Below, one piece after another: positions 12,966-24,648 of a stretch of DNA of 64,000 bases (its first letter is position 1; every line of letters begins with the position of its first letter). The position numbers and the translations under genes were made by a program. Under the pieces are notes generated by a model, which ran no database searches, was not told the DNA's origin, and was given only the letters and a program-made list of their open reading frames with translations. The DNA comes from Amorphophallus konjac. Its lineage: Eukaryota; Streptophyta; Magnoliopsida; Alismatales; Araceae. Location of the stretch: assembly GCA_022559845.1 (NCBI GenBank), contig CM040118.1:157872331-157936330 (forward strand), written 5' to 3'.

Positions 12966-14690
12966 CTTCAGTCAAGATCCGACCGCCTTCTTCCCCTGCC
13001 GTGGAGTCAACCGAGGGAACTTTTGTTGAGCAGGGGATCATTCTATGGAGTCAGCCGACTCTTGAAGTTCATTTGCCTATCGACACTTCTGCGGAGCCGG
13101 TTGAGCATGCTTCTATTATGCAAGATGCTCCTGTGGGAGGCCATCCGGGTGAGGGGCCACCTACTCTTAAAGGGAAAGACATGGTGCTACTTCAAAGCTT
13201 ATCTTCATCAGAGTAGGTAGATTATGGCGGCGGCTCGAGTGACGAGCAGTTTCCAATGGTGGGAACAGAGACTGAAGATGCCGGGGGATCTTCCGCCTAT
13301 GAAAGTGACCTTACGACCTTTAATCCTCCACGGCTGACGTGGAGCAGCTTCGGGCCACCTGGTCCCTCCGTAGGGGAGGGGGCAGGGATGACGGAGACGA
13401 TGGTCTCTGCTGCCGCAGAATTGAGCTTAGTGCCGGCTGAGTTAAGAGCACCCCCTTAACTCCCTTGCTCCTTCTCATTGGTCATTACGTCAAACCTATG
13501 AGCTATGTTATATTTTATGCTGATTTTTTTTTGAAGGTTTCTGCCGCTCTGGCCTTAGTGACCTTGCCTGCCATGACCGTGAAGGTATCCTTGCCACCCC
13601 TCAGTGTAGATCCGTCGATATTCCCACCTGTCATGAGGCCTATTGCTCTACGGTATCCGAAGGATTATATTATGACAGCGGGCTTAGAAGTGTCAGGAGT
13701 GATCGTCGGGCATGAACAGCCGACCATGGCCTTGGAACAGCAACTTGGCATCGGCGACGGGCTACTTCAGGGTGAAGGGGGTCTTCCTACAGTAGAAGCG
13801 GGAGAGATTATGGAAGAAGCTGCCGGTGCCTCCATAATTTTAGCCCTTGCCACTGAATCAACATTGGTGGAAGCTGGATAAGCTGGAGATGGTGATCAAC
13901 CCCTCCTGCTATTGAAACTCAAGATGCGGCGCCCTTGCCGGAGGTTGGGAGGGAAATTACCGTTATTGAGAGTCCCTCTGTTGCGTTAATCACCGGGACC
14001 GGTCCTGGTGCAAGTGCCACGCAGGATATACCATCATCATCCTCAGAGCCGAACGACGACATTTGGGCCACGGTCGATAGTCGTGTAGAATTTCACCTTC
14101 CAGATACGCCATCACTTGGTCTGCAATCATCAAGTGACCTAGTATGGCAATATCTGGAGACGCTGAGGCAGACTGTGACGACTTGCCAGGACTTGTCCTA
14201 TGCGAAGTTGAGGGATCTGGTGGAGCACCTCTCCCGTCCGCTGTTAGCTTTTGGCTGCCCCATGGAGGTTTGGATGCAGCGAGTAATTTTGCTTCTAAAG
14301 TATGTAATAGAAGGGAGTTCATCGGCCATGGTCTAGCGGACCAGCTGACGGCCATAAAATTTGAACGGGTAGAGTGTCAGGCTGTCGTTCAGTCTTTGAG
14401 GGGGACTGCCCGACAGATGCGGGATGTGGCTGATGATTCCACTCAACACCGCACTTCTTTGAAAGCTCAGATAGCTGAACAGCGTGCCGAACTCACTCGG
14501 GCCAAAGCAGAGCTGGAGTCGACTGAGTAGCTATAGGTCCAGAATATAGAGGAGCCGGAGCTGGCAGAAGGGCAAGCCGCATCGCTTGAGGAGAAACTAA
14601 TGCGTCTATAGGCTGAAGAATCCCACCTATAGGAATTGATATGCCACCCCTCTCTGGGGATTTTGGAGTTTGAGGACATCTTTCGTCGCT

Positions 14691-15224
14691 CATTGCAGTC
14701 GTTTCTTTATTGTTTTTTTTCTCTTTTTATGAATTTCCATATATACCAAGGGATGCCCTGCCCTCTTTTTCTGCAAATGAAATTCTTTTATCATCTGCTT
14801 TGCATATTCGCTGCTGACCTAGAGCTTTCCTCCTTTTCTTTTCTTTTTTTTTGCCAATCTAGACACAGGTGTGTCGCCGATTTATCTTGCCCGGGGTATA
14901 TTAGCTGCTAGAGCAGGAGAGCGCTCACGCCTTCAGGGAAGGTATGAGGGGTTCGCTCCACCGCGGTGTAACTTCTCCCGAGACCAAATTTGGGTTAGCA
15001 TGGGTGAGAGCTGGAGGATAAAGGGGATTTATGGGCCGACAGGGCCAGAGGGTGAAGCCAATAGTTTGTTCACAAATCTCACCGATGGTGATGAGGTTTG
15101 CAAATGACACACTTGTTGGTGGGATTAAGTACCAAAGACAAGGAGTGAGTATATTTCTCGGCAGGGAAGAAGAGTCCGAGCCGATGGTTCGTTGTCAATT
15201 TTGCAGATGATGACGAAAATGGAA
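14691..15224. other. Transition from PMD gene to tandem repeats
   Basis: This is pyrimidine-rich non-coding DNA (14695-14860), possibly a PMD intron or 3' UTR, followed by sequence already resembling the 120-bp repeat family from about 15060. No gene was recognised. Confidence 0.4.
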
Positions 15225-15540
15225 GGTAGGTTTATTCATCGGCGTGGGTTAAATGCCGAAGCAAGGAGGTTTGTTGATCGACGTGGACGAAAGGTCCGGG
15301 TCGATGGTTTGTTCATCGACGTCACCGATGGTGACGAAAATCGAAGGTAGGTTTATTCATCGGCATGGGTTAAATGCCGAAGCAAAGGGGTTTGTTGATC
15401 GACGTGGACGAAAGGTCCGGGTCGACGGTTTGTTCATTGACTTCACCGATGGTGATCGAAGGTAGGTTTATTCATCGGCATGGGTTAAATGTCAAAGCAA
15501 AGGGGTTTGTTACAGCAAAGGCGTATGGCTTATGCTGGTG
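15225..15540. repeat. Tandem array 2 (about 118-bp period, about 2.7 units)
   Basis: The phrase GGTAGGTTTATTCATCGGC starts at 15225, 15345 and 15461, giving periods of 120 and 116. Units carry AAATGCCGAAGCAA and GACGAAAGGTCCGGGT. They are clearly homologous to, and in the same orientation as, the array at 19261-20570. Confidence 0.9.
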
Positions 15541-16659
15541 AGACGTGGCATGTTTATCACACATAGGGATTCCCTATGTGTCGCATCCCGACGCGGAATA
15601 TCGAGGGCGTGAGCAAGTCGTAAACAAGTGTGTCGATCAGAGCATGTATAATTTTATTTCAAAAGACATAAATGAATGGGAAAAATGATACTTTTATTCC
15701 ATCAAAATGAAGTTTACATCACTAATTCATAAGCCATAAAGGTAAATTACAACTTCCAATCCCAAAGTACATCATTCTTGTAAAACACTAATGATCTACA
15801 TAAACCTAGGTAAAAAGGAAAATCACTCTCTCACTCTTGTCCAATCTCTTGTTCATTTTCATTTCCTGCAACAATTAACCAAAATGTACGGTGAGCTAAA
15901 AGCTCAGTAGGATTTTATATCTCTAAGAACCAGGCAATCTTTAAGTATTAACAATTTAAGCAATTTTCTTACTTGTATCGGGAAGTGTATAAACATGAAT
16001 GAAATTTCCAAGTAATTGAGATAATATGATATCAAGATGAATTTCCAAGTAATGACTGTGAACAAGTAAAGAATTTCATGTAATTGGCCATTTTCACGCA
16101 AGTCAAGTAATTCATGTAATTTTTAAGTAAACAAGTAAACAGGTAACAAGTACAAATAGTGGAATGCCGTGAAATTTAACAAGTCATGCACTTCGGTGCA
16201 ATGTCACACCGTGGTCAATCAACTCCCATGGGCACAAGTACTTTCGGGCGCTCCTCCCAAGACCAGATCGGGCCCCATTAATGCTAGGCATTGGGTCAGT
16301 GGATCATAAGATCCCAAGTACGTTTAGACATCCACTTAACACTATAGCCAATGAATTTCAAGAATAAACTCATTTGTAAAAAGTACAGATCTGGCAAAAA
16401 TCTCAGAAGTATGAAGAGGAGTGAATAATAATTTTAAGGCATCATGTTTAACGACATTAAGTCGTGGAATTCAAGAAAGAACGGTAACTAGGAAGAAAAT
16501 TCAAGTAATTAGACTTTAATAGAATTAATTTAATTCCATAGTTTAATCTTGTGTGCATTTGGTTTACAAGTGTTTAGACATGTTTACAGGAAGTTTTTTG
16601 TACATTAGAAATGCATTAGTTTAGCCAAAACGGTGATTTATTATAAAAATTAGAATTTG

Positions 16660-17390
16660 GTTATGAAAATAAGTTTTTTATGCCGAAAATAATTCTAACT
16701 TGCTGAAAATAATTTTAACATGCTGAAAATAATTTTCATACGTTATTTTACTGATAAGACGATAAAAAATAAATTTTCATGCTGGATTTAATTTTTACAT
16801 GCTGAAAATTAATTTTTAACATGCTAAAATTACTTACCATGGTAAAATAATTCTCACACATCAACTTACTGATAAGATGATAAAGATAAGTTTACTATGC
16901 TAATTATAGAAATTCTCTGATAACAACATAAATTTTATCATGCTGAAAATTGTTTTTCTATATTTATTTACTAATTATTTGATAGGAAAATAAAATTATC
17001 ATGCTGAAAAATAGTTTTAATATACTAAAAATAATTCTATCATGCTAAAAATAAATATAACATTTTAGAAATAATTTTATCATGCTGGAAGAAATGTTAT
17101 CATGCTGGAAGTAATTTTCATGCATCAATTTACTAATTATTTAATAGGAATTTAGGTTTAGCATGCATAAAAAATAGTTTTAAATAGATTTTAACATGTT
17201 GAAAATAGGTTTTATATCTCAGTATGTATAAAATAATTTTATCATGTTGGAAGTCATTTTTAACATGCTAGAAATATTTTTCATGCATGAATTTATTAAT
17301 ATCATTAAAATTAGATTTTTACATGTAAAAATAATTTCATTCTACAAAAATAATTTTTAACATGTTGTAAGAATTAAAACATGCTAATAT
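16660..17390. repeat. Degenerate AT-rich repeats inside the solo LTR
   Basis: Many copies of AACATGCTGAAAATAATTTT-like words recur at irregular 20-45 bp spacing on the plus strand. It is a low-complexity internal repeat with no coding potential. Confidence 0.8.
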
Positions 17391-18332
17391 TACCTTTTAT
17401 TATTTTGGTGACTAAATACTTATAATTATTAGAGATTTCAAATGTTATAATTCATATTGTATTCATAATGTGAGTGACTAATCTTTAGTCCCACATTGGA
17501 AGTTTAGAAAACTTGCATGGCTTTATATGTTGGAGAGCTCACCCTTGGGTCAGGACCCAAGGGGCATAGGATGTGGGCTCGAGTTGTGTGTGAATACAAA
17601 ACTATATGAACTAAACAATATACTATTAATATATATATTTATTTATTTGTGCCGAGCTGCACCGCACTGCACCGAACTGAACTGAGGTTGGTTGGTTTTG
17701 AAATTATTTTGTTTGACCCCCGGGCATTTCGGGTATATTGTTTTGAATGCGCTATAGGTTGCTGGCACGATCTTGAAGAACGCACTGGCCGTGAGTGGCG
17801 TGATCTAGAATATATATATATATTATATTTTTTGAAAACTAGATGAAAGAGCTGTCTGAACGCGCTAGCATAGACTAGCGCGATCTTGACTAATGCGCTA
17901 TGTACATATATCGCGATCTGGAACATATCTTTATATTATTATATGTACATTTTAAAAATTTGGTGAAAGGGGCGGGGTCTGTCTGAACGCGCTGGGTCGG
18001 GCTGGCACGTTCAGAACGCGCTCCTGAAGAGTAGCGCATTCTAGTTCCGAGACCGAAACAGAAATACCCCTCAGTAAAATGACCATAACTTACTCATTTT
18101 ATAACGAAATTTAATAAATGAGCTATCAATGGAAAGAGGACAGAAAAATGAACAATATGACATTCTTTAATTAGAGTTTAGCCTGAGAGACACCTACCTT
18201 TTTGCGGATCTAAAAAAATATCTCCAAATATAAGAAAACCCTTTGATCTTCTAAATCTTCCTTCAAATCTCCACCAATCTTCGCAGCAGCGTAACCTTAA
18301 CCTCCAGGGATGATTTAAGGGTCGAATGGAGA

Positions 18333-18342
18333 TCTATTTATA
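18333..18342 (-). promoter_or_regulatory. TATA box of the solo Tekay-like LTR
   Basis: The minus strand reads GCTATAAATAGATC, matching position and sequence of the TATA in the other Tekay-like LTR. It supports minus orientation. Confidence 0.65.
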
Positions 18343-18949
18343 GCTAAAACTTGGCCAAATTTGTCAAGATTCCTTGCCTAACAATGCCAAACTTTCCAAC
18401 TCCGAATTAGAAGAAAATTCTAATTTTTCTTCTTAACCTAGCCTCCATTTGGTGTGAAACTAATGTAAAAACGACTGGTCCAAGGTGGGCTGTTAGGTAA
18501 GAGTCGATTTTTTGTGTCAACCTTCTAGAAATGGGGTTATTTTAATCTCTTAAATTGCATATTAAACATATGCTACGAATTTAGGTTAATTTAACATTTA
18601 ATAAATCCTTTAATCTATTAATCCAGCCCATTTTGGATTATCCAATGGGCCAATTATGATCCTAGTCCTTTACAGGGACTTTTATTGGACTTTCTATGAT
18701 TTATCTAAGGTTTAAAGCATTTAATCTCTATTTACTTCTAGTTAATTCAAGTAAATTCAATAAACTAGTTTATTTCATATAGTAAAAATGTAATTTAATT
18801 ATTTCATGAAATTTTTAATTACATAATGAAATTGAAATTTTTATTTCTCATTTTTAATTATCGGGTTTCTACACTGTGGGACATGAATGATAAACGAGGT
18901 AACATCATCCTTTTCATCATCATTTTTTCCTTTTGTTTGAACCACATTA

Positions 18950-19180
18950 CTGACTTAAGCGCCCTTTCGGGTTTTCACCAAAGTCAGCCCCCTCTTGCTT
19001 TTGCCCACGCGCCCTTTTGGATTTTCACGTGGCGAGGTATCCAATTTTACCTACAGCACCCTTTCGGGTTTTCACCGTAACCGGGTTATAGCCATTTTTG
19101 CCCTTATCCAGAATATCCAGATAAGTATGGCGAGGCATCTCTATTTTAAACCTCATTTCATCATCATTTTTTTTATTTTA
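18950..19180 (-). repeat. GGTGAAAACCCGAAAGGG module, copy 1
   Basis: Three or more CTTTCGGGTTTTCACC-like words are followed by ACCGGGTTATAGCC and a T-rich tail. A second copy lies at 20658-20890; the two flank the 122-bp array. Similar GGTGAAAACCCGAAAGGG words are, as far as I recall, common downstream of integrase in Tat elements. Confidence 0.8.
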
Positions 19181-19260
19181 TTTTTTTTGAAACATAATCG
19201 CCTGCCTTTGCCAAGGCTTTTGGCAATGAGTTGATTTGCAGAACTGATGCCTAAGGCGAG

Positions 19261-20570
19261 CGAGGGTTTATTCGTCAGCATTGGCCAGATGCCGAAGCAA
19301 AGACGTGTTCATTTATTAATGAGGATGAAAGGTCCAGGTTCATGGTTCATTGATAGATCTTGCCGATGATGACAAGGATCCGCGTTGGTTTATTCATCGA
19401 CGTCGGATAAATGCCGAAGCAAAAGATAGGTTTAATCATTAACGAGGATGAAAGGTCAGGGTTAACAGTTCATTGACTGATCTCGCCGATGATGACAAGA
19501 ATCATCGTTGGTTTGTTCGTCGGCATCAGATAAATGCCGAAGCAAAGATAGGATTAGTCATTAACAATGACGAAAGGTCCGGGTTAACGGTTCATTGACT
19601 GATCTTGCCGATGATGACAAGAATCAGCGTTGGTTTGTTCATCGACATTGGATAAATGCCGAAGCAAAATATAGGTTTAGTCATTAACGAGGACTAAAGG
19701 TCTTAGTTAACGGTTCATTAACTGATCCTGCCGATGATGACAAGAATCAGCGTTGGTTTGTTCATCGTCATTGGATAAATGCGAAGCAAAAGATAGGTTT
19801 AGTCATTAACGAGGATGAAAGATCCGGGTTAGCGGTTCATTGACTGATCCTACCGATGATGACAAGGATCAGCGTTGGTTTGTTCATCGGTATTGGATAA
19901 ATACTGAAGTAAAAGATAAGTTTAGTCATTAATGAGGACGAAAGGTCCGAGTTAACGGTTCATTGACTAATCCTGCCGATGATGACAAGAATCGGCATTG
20001 ATTTGTTCATCGGCATTGGATAAATGCCGAAGCAAAAGATAGGTTTAGTCATTAACGAGGATGAAAGGTCCGGGTTAGTTGTTCATTGACTGATCCTGCC
20101 GATGATGACAAGGATCATCGTTGGTTTGTTCTTCGGCATTGGATAAATGCCGAAGCAAATGATAGATTTAGTCATTAACGAGGATGAAAGGTTCGGGTTA
20201 ATGGTTCATTGGCTTATCTTGCCGATGATGACAAGAATCAATGTTGGTTTGTTCATCGGCATTGGATAAATGCCGAAGCAAAAGATAGGTTTAGTCATTA
20301 ACGAGGATGAAAGGTCCGGGTTAACGATTCATTGACTGATCCTGCCGTGTATGACAAGAGTCAGTGTTGATTTGTTCATCGGCATTGGGTAAATGCAAAA
20401 ACTAAAGATAGGTTTAGTCATTAACAAGGACGAAAGGTCCGGGTTAACGGTTCATTGATTGATCCTGCCGATTATGACAAGAATCAGCGTTGGTTTGTTC
20501 ATCGACATTGGATAAATGTCGAAGCAAAAGATAAGTTTAGTCATTAACGAGGATGAAAGGTCTGGGTTAC
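19261..20570. repeat. Tandem array 1 (122-123 bp period, about 11 units)
   Basis: The phrase TTGGTTTGTTCATCGGC starts at about 19385, 19508, 19630, 19753, 19875, 19998, 20121, 20244, 20367 and 20490, with a degenerate first unit at 19261. Units contain AAATGCCGAAGCAAAAGATA, GATGAAAGGTCCGGGTTA and TGCCGATGATGACAAG. It lies in the 3' region of the Tat element, between integrase and the antisense PMD gene. Confidence 0.95.
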
Positions 20571-20657
20571 AGTTTGAGAGAAGTAGATTTCTGGTAGGAC
20601 TAGTGATGGAAGTCCTATCCGGAGTTTCATAGGGATGAGGGCGAAGAGGAACTTTTA

Positions 20658-20890
20658 GTTACCACATTACTGACCCAAGTGCCCGTTCGGGTTTTCACCG
20701 GGGCCATCCCCTGCTTGCTTTTGCCCACACACCCTCTCGGGTTTTCACGTGGTAGGGTACCCAATTTTGCCTGCAGCACCCTTTCGGGTTTTCACCACAG
20801 CCGGGTTATAGCCATTTTTGCCCCTGTCCAGAATGTCTGAACAGGATTGGTGCGGCACCTCCATTTTAAGCCCCATTTTTTTCTTCTTTT
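20658..20890 (-). repeat. GGTGAAAACCCGAAAGGG module, copy 2
   Basis: A second copy of the module at 18950-19180, in the same orientation and with the same order of words, ending in a T-rich run (about 20875-20894). Confidence 0.8.
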
Positions 20891-21045
20891 TTTTAATGGA
20901 AATATCGGGCCGGCGTATAGGGATCGATCTTGATTGTTTGGTCCGTTTGTATAGTAACAACATATAGCTGTCGGCTAGGGAAAGAAGCCTTGTGCCAGAA
21001 GAACGTTTATTAGTTGGCAAGAAGATAATGACAACGCAATGGAAA

Positions 21046-21322
21046 TGGTTTATCCACCGATGCGGACGTAAGGTCCTACATGGTGATGATGTGTAGATAT
21101 TGGCTAGGGCATAAAGCATAGCTCCGAAATTGTGTATTCACAAGCATGGGAACAATGCCAGCGCAAAGGAAATCGTTTATGCACCGATGCGAACATAAGG
21201 TCCAACATGGTGACGATGTGTGGATATCAGCTATGTATTTGCAGGCATGGGGATACGCCAGCACAAAGAAAATGGTTTATGCATCGATGCGGACGTAACA
21301 TCCAACATGGTGATGATGTGTG
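21046..21322. repeat. Tandem array 3 (about 100-125 bp period)
   Basis: ATGGTTTATGCACCGATGCGGACGTAAGGTCC-like units start at 21046, 21171 and 21270. The array resumes at 34195 on the far side of Sirevirus A, giving about four units in the undisturbed Tat element. Shared words (GACGTAAGGTCC, GCGCAAAGG) link it to arrays 1 and 2. Confidence 0.85.
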
Positions 21323-21449
21323 TGTTGTGTCTCCTCTGACTTGATGTCACTCTCATCTAGTTTTAATGATTGGCAATAGTAGTTTGACCATTTGCTGACT
21401 TTTGCAACATCATCTTCTTGTAAGTCAAAATATGTCACATTAGCTGTTA

Positions 21450-22465
21450 CAGGTCGGTGCATGGTTAGATTATTGCATATCTAGACTAATGAAGGTCGGT
21501 GCATGTTCCATCTTAAGGCAGAATAAGGTCGATGCATGCTTTGTCTCGCATATAGGTCAGTGCGCATCACTATTCACATGCACATTCATAGTCAAAGCTC
21601 ATGCATTTTTTGTGTGCAAAGTCAGTGCACATTCTATCTGTCTACATATAGGTCGGTGCAGGTTTTGCATTGTGCTTGCATATGGTCAGTGCACGTCTCT
21701 GTAGAAACACGGTTGCATATAGTCGGTGCACATTTTTGCCTCATGCATATAAAAGATCGGTGCACCTTTTTGCCTTGTGTATACAAGTCTGTGCATGTAC
21801 TGTAGCACACTTGCAGTATGCATATCTAAGGTTCGTGCATGTTGTTAAGCATAGAACGTCGGTGCACATTTTGCCCTACTCACATTGATGGTCGGTGCAC
21901 GACTACCCTGTGCAAAACAAGGTCGGTGCATGTTGTCCTTTGCACAAATCAAGGTCGGTGCATATCATTATTCACATGCATACATAAAGGTCGGTGCATG
22001 TTCTTACTGCAATGCATAAGGTCTGTGCACGCTTCTATGCTAGCTGTTATAAGGTCGGTGCAGACTCTGTTGGTCTGCATTTAAAGTCGGTGCACGTTTT
22101 GCATTTTCGCATATAAGTCGGTGCATGTTTCTAAAATTGCATTTGTAGATCGGTGCACACTCTCGCTTCATCATATGAAGGTCTGTGCACGTTACTGCTT
22201 GATGTATATGGAAGTCGGTGCATACAATGTAGCCGGTCGGTGCATGTTTGCATACAAGCATATGAAGGTAGGTGCATTTTTTTTCCTTGTGCATATAGGT
22301 CTATGCATATATGTTTACTCAGGTCTATGCACATTTTAATTTGAGCGACACAAAGTCCGTGCACATTTGCCCTTGTGCGATACAAGGTCGGTGCACACTT
22401 TGCTGCATGCATATCAAGTCGGTGCACGTTGTTGTCACTAGTATATGAAGTCAGTGCATATTGTA
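21450..22465 (+). repeat. U3 motif array AAGGTCGGTGCA in LTR A
   Basis: More than 25 copies of AAGGTCGGTGCA, AAGTCTGTGCA or AAGTCAGTGCA recur every 25-40 bp with variable, often CATATA/TGCATA-containing spacers. The array stops just before the TATA box at 22475. Confidence 0.92.
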
Positions 22466-22474
22466 TGTGCTACA

Positions 22475-22481
22475 TATATAA
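22475..22481 (+). promoter_or_regulatory. TATA box of Sirevirus A 5' LTR
   Basis: ACATATATAAGG at the right edge of the motif array. The 3' LTR has the same box at 33060-33066. Confidence 0.65.
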
Positions 22482-23609
22482 GGTCTAATCGTGTTTGCAC
22501 TTTTCTTCACAGGCTAAGGCATTTCCTCCAACCTAGCATACTCTCGAGCATCTGAACCGCGTGAGGGCAGATATCATTGCCTGTCACATGATCACTCAAA
22601 ATCACACCTGAAGCATGAGCTCATGAGGGGATAACAGAACCAATGATTGGCACGTGATCCCAGGACCTTCTGCCACGAGGATCATTGTCCTATCTGCACC
22701 CGACACGTGGCCTCTTTGGAAAAGGTGGGAACAAGCCTTCCACACGCCGGACGCATGAGGTCGTGAGAACCCAGCCTGAAGCCCTAGAAGAAGGCATCTT
22801 CTGCGACCAAAATGGCAGGCTAGGATAAGAGGTGGCCATAGAATAGCCAGAGAGAAGAAAAGTAGGAGAACCACGAGAGAAGAGGAGGAAGGAGAGAGTT
22901 GAGAAAAAGGAGAGAAAATAGAGTATCGTAGAAGAGAGTTGAGAAGAAGAGAGTCTGGGCAAGGCTGACTCTTCCTGACTTCTGGATCAAATCCAGAGTC
23001 AGATTGCTCTATTCGAAGAGCTACATTTCGGTCTTCTATCTGTATTTCATTTTATATGTTGTTTTCTTTTCAAATCTACTTTAAGCTGTGTATCAACAGA
23101 GCTAAGTTGTATTGCTCAGCGGGCGAGGGTGTTCCTCGGACATCAAGCTGTAAGGCTAAGCGGTTGTAGGGATTTCCATCGCCAAAGCTGTGGATCAGTG
23201 GTTTTCAAGCTGTGTGGCAGCAGGAAGCCTTACTCGGATGAGTAAGGGGTGGACATAGATTTCTGGATAGTGATCGAGTCACCTTAAAACTCTCTTGTCA
23301 TATGAATGATTTACTATTTTATCTCCGAGTAGATCAATGCTTAGGCTCGCCTGATGGTTTAGCATGTGTTTGATTGGATTGACATTCGTCTGCCTTGTTC
23401 ATCTGTCTCTCTCTTCCTTGCGCCTTCAACTAAGTCACTACTGCTGGTCGATTTAATGCACTTGTAGGATCGTTCATCTTCTGATTTTGTGTATGAGTTT
23501 ATAGCAGTTTATTTAAATTCCACACTAGTTCTTTTAAACTGCTATTGTGTGTTTATCCTTGGGGTAGATCTATTTACCCCCCCTCTAGATCTGTTCTTCA
23601 CACCCATCA

Positions 23610-24648
23610 GTGTGGATATCGGCTAGGGCATAAAGCCTTGCACCGACACTGTGTATTCGCAGGTGTGGGGATAACGCCAGTGCAAAGGAAATGGTTTATG
23701 CACTAGTGTGGACGTAAGGTCCAACATGGTGATGATGTGTATAGTGGTAGTCTAGTAGGGGTTCTCAAGGGGCCCTGGGATTAGTGCGCACCCGGGAGGC
23801 TTCTATAATTGTGAGCCAACGGCCTCAGAATCGGTATGAGCTGAGTGGGTATTTTTTGGAGAGCTCGGCCAGGGCGGAGTGCCACTAGACCAAGGTAGAT
23901 TTTGGACATTATTCGAGCGTCGGCAGGGCTGAATGATACAGCTTCAAATGTTTCCCATTGAGCGGGGAGAATTGCACTATCCCTTTGTGGTCTACGAGAA
24001 CGTAGGCACCACCTTCATAGAATCGGTGGATAACATATGGTCCAACCAAGTTTTCAACCAACTTCCCTTTGGGGTTGGAGGCCATTACTTCTTTTCTTTT
24101 GACCATCACTAGGTCACATTTCTTAAATTCTCACCCTTTGACAAGCTTGTCGAAGGCACGGGCCATGCGAGCTTGATACAGCTGAATGTTTTGTTGCGCC
24201 CGGAGGCATCTTCCTTCAAGCTCAGCGAGCTTTTCTAGTCTTCTTTATATATTCATTTGTTCGCCGTTCGTCAGGCCATGTTGTATGGCGACTCTCAGTG
24301 ATGACACTTCCAGCTCTATTGGTACCACTGCCTCTGACCCGTATACCAGGGAGAATGGTGAACAACCAGTTGGAGTTTTATAGACTGTACGATAAGCCCA
24401 TAGTGCTTCGTACATCTTCTCTTCCCAGTCTTTCTTGCTAGAGTTGACGGTCTTGGCAAGCAGGGTGCAGAGAGTTTTGTTAAATGCCTTCGCAAGTCCG
24501 TTGGCCTGTGGATTGTAGGGGGATGATGTCCTCCCATCAATTTTATACTTATCGGCTAACCTGTAGATCTTCTGATTTCTGAAATGACTACCATTATCGA
24601 AAATAATTTGGTTGGGGACACCAAACCCGAATATTATGCTCTGATGGA
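23610..24648 (-). pseudogene. Duplicated Tat 3' flank with integrase C-terminus, inside Sirevirus A
   Basis: This 1,039-bp segment is a diverged copy of 34195-35232: the rest of a Tat array-3 unit and part of the Tat integrase. A readable minus-strand stretch (24109 to 23909) contains VKRKEVMASNPKGKL and LVGPYVIHRFYEGGAYVL, typical of the chain after the integrase core. At 24648 the sequence switches at the short shared word GGA into Sirevirus gag. It occupies the place where PBS and leader should be. Confidence 0.85.

Larger units (their letters stand above)
9575..14690 (+). pseudogene. Plant mobile domain (PMD, aminotransferase-like) protein gene, antisense within Tat element
   Basis: PMD proteins (PF10536 family) are plant nuclear proteins that also occur inside transposable elements. 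The start chosen is the ATG at 9575 (context TACCATGG) just after a splice-acceptor sequence. Recognisable family blocks follow in order: YPISKGLCYGMIEVFCPEYN (about 10302), SEGETSLDLWSLSQLSGLP with GEPYEEV (about 10380-10460), and a hydrophobic YLTYWICSFALP...IWAEAIYPTCLMAWG block (about 10808-10905). A WWDYFH/YIKWWN region lies near 11520-11640. A low-complexity linker (12500-14100) and a C-terminal heptad-like segment (AQIAEQRAELTRAKAELES, about 14467) follow. At least four stops fall in the first 1.1 kb (10022, 10373, about 10475, 10697), so it is not translatable. It runs opposite to the host element's pol genes. The PMD call is strong; a cellular origin and exact exon structure are inferred. 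Confidence 0.75.
15579..18873 (-). mobile_element. Solo LTR of a Tekay/Del-like gypsy element
   Basis: In minus sense it runs from TGTAGAAACCCG (18873) to CGGGATGCGACA (15579), 3,295 bp, with no internal region. The ends resemble the Tekay-like LTR at 1653-4968, including U3 length to the TATA box (about 530 bp). It is flanked by CTATG (15574-15578) and CTGTG (18874-18878), a target duplication with one mismatch. Sequence on both sides belongs to the Tat 3' region. Confidence 0.8.
21323..23609 (+). mobile_element. 5' LTR of Sirevirus A
   Basis: It starts TGTTGTGTCTCC and ends CACCCATCA, 2,287 bp. U3 holds a motif array (about 21450-22465) directly upstream of a TATA box. R/U5 (about 23075-23230) holds repeated AAGCTGT...CAGCGG words. 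It is about 160 bp longer than its 3' partner because four motif units near 22030-22190 are absent there. Confidence 0.92.

Noticed and set aside
17465..17590. Plus-strand promoter (AGTCCCACATTGG ... GGCTTTATATG) in the solo LTR
   Set aside because: Homology of termini and the TATAAATAGA box at 18333-18342 favour minus orientation. The plus-strand words may be chance or an antisense promoter, with no support to annotate it.
21450..22465. CRISPR-like pattern: short repeats with variable spacers of about 25-30 bp
   Set aside because: The repeat is only 9-12 bases and degenerate, the array lies in the U3 of a plant LTR with a TSD-bounded element, and there are no cas genes.
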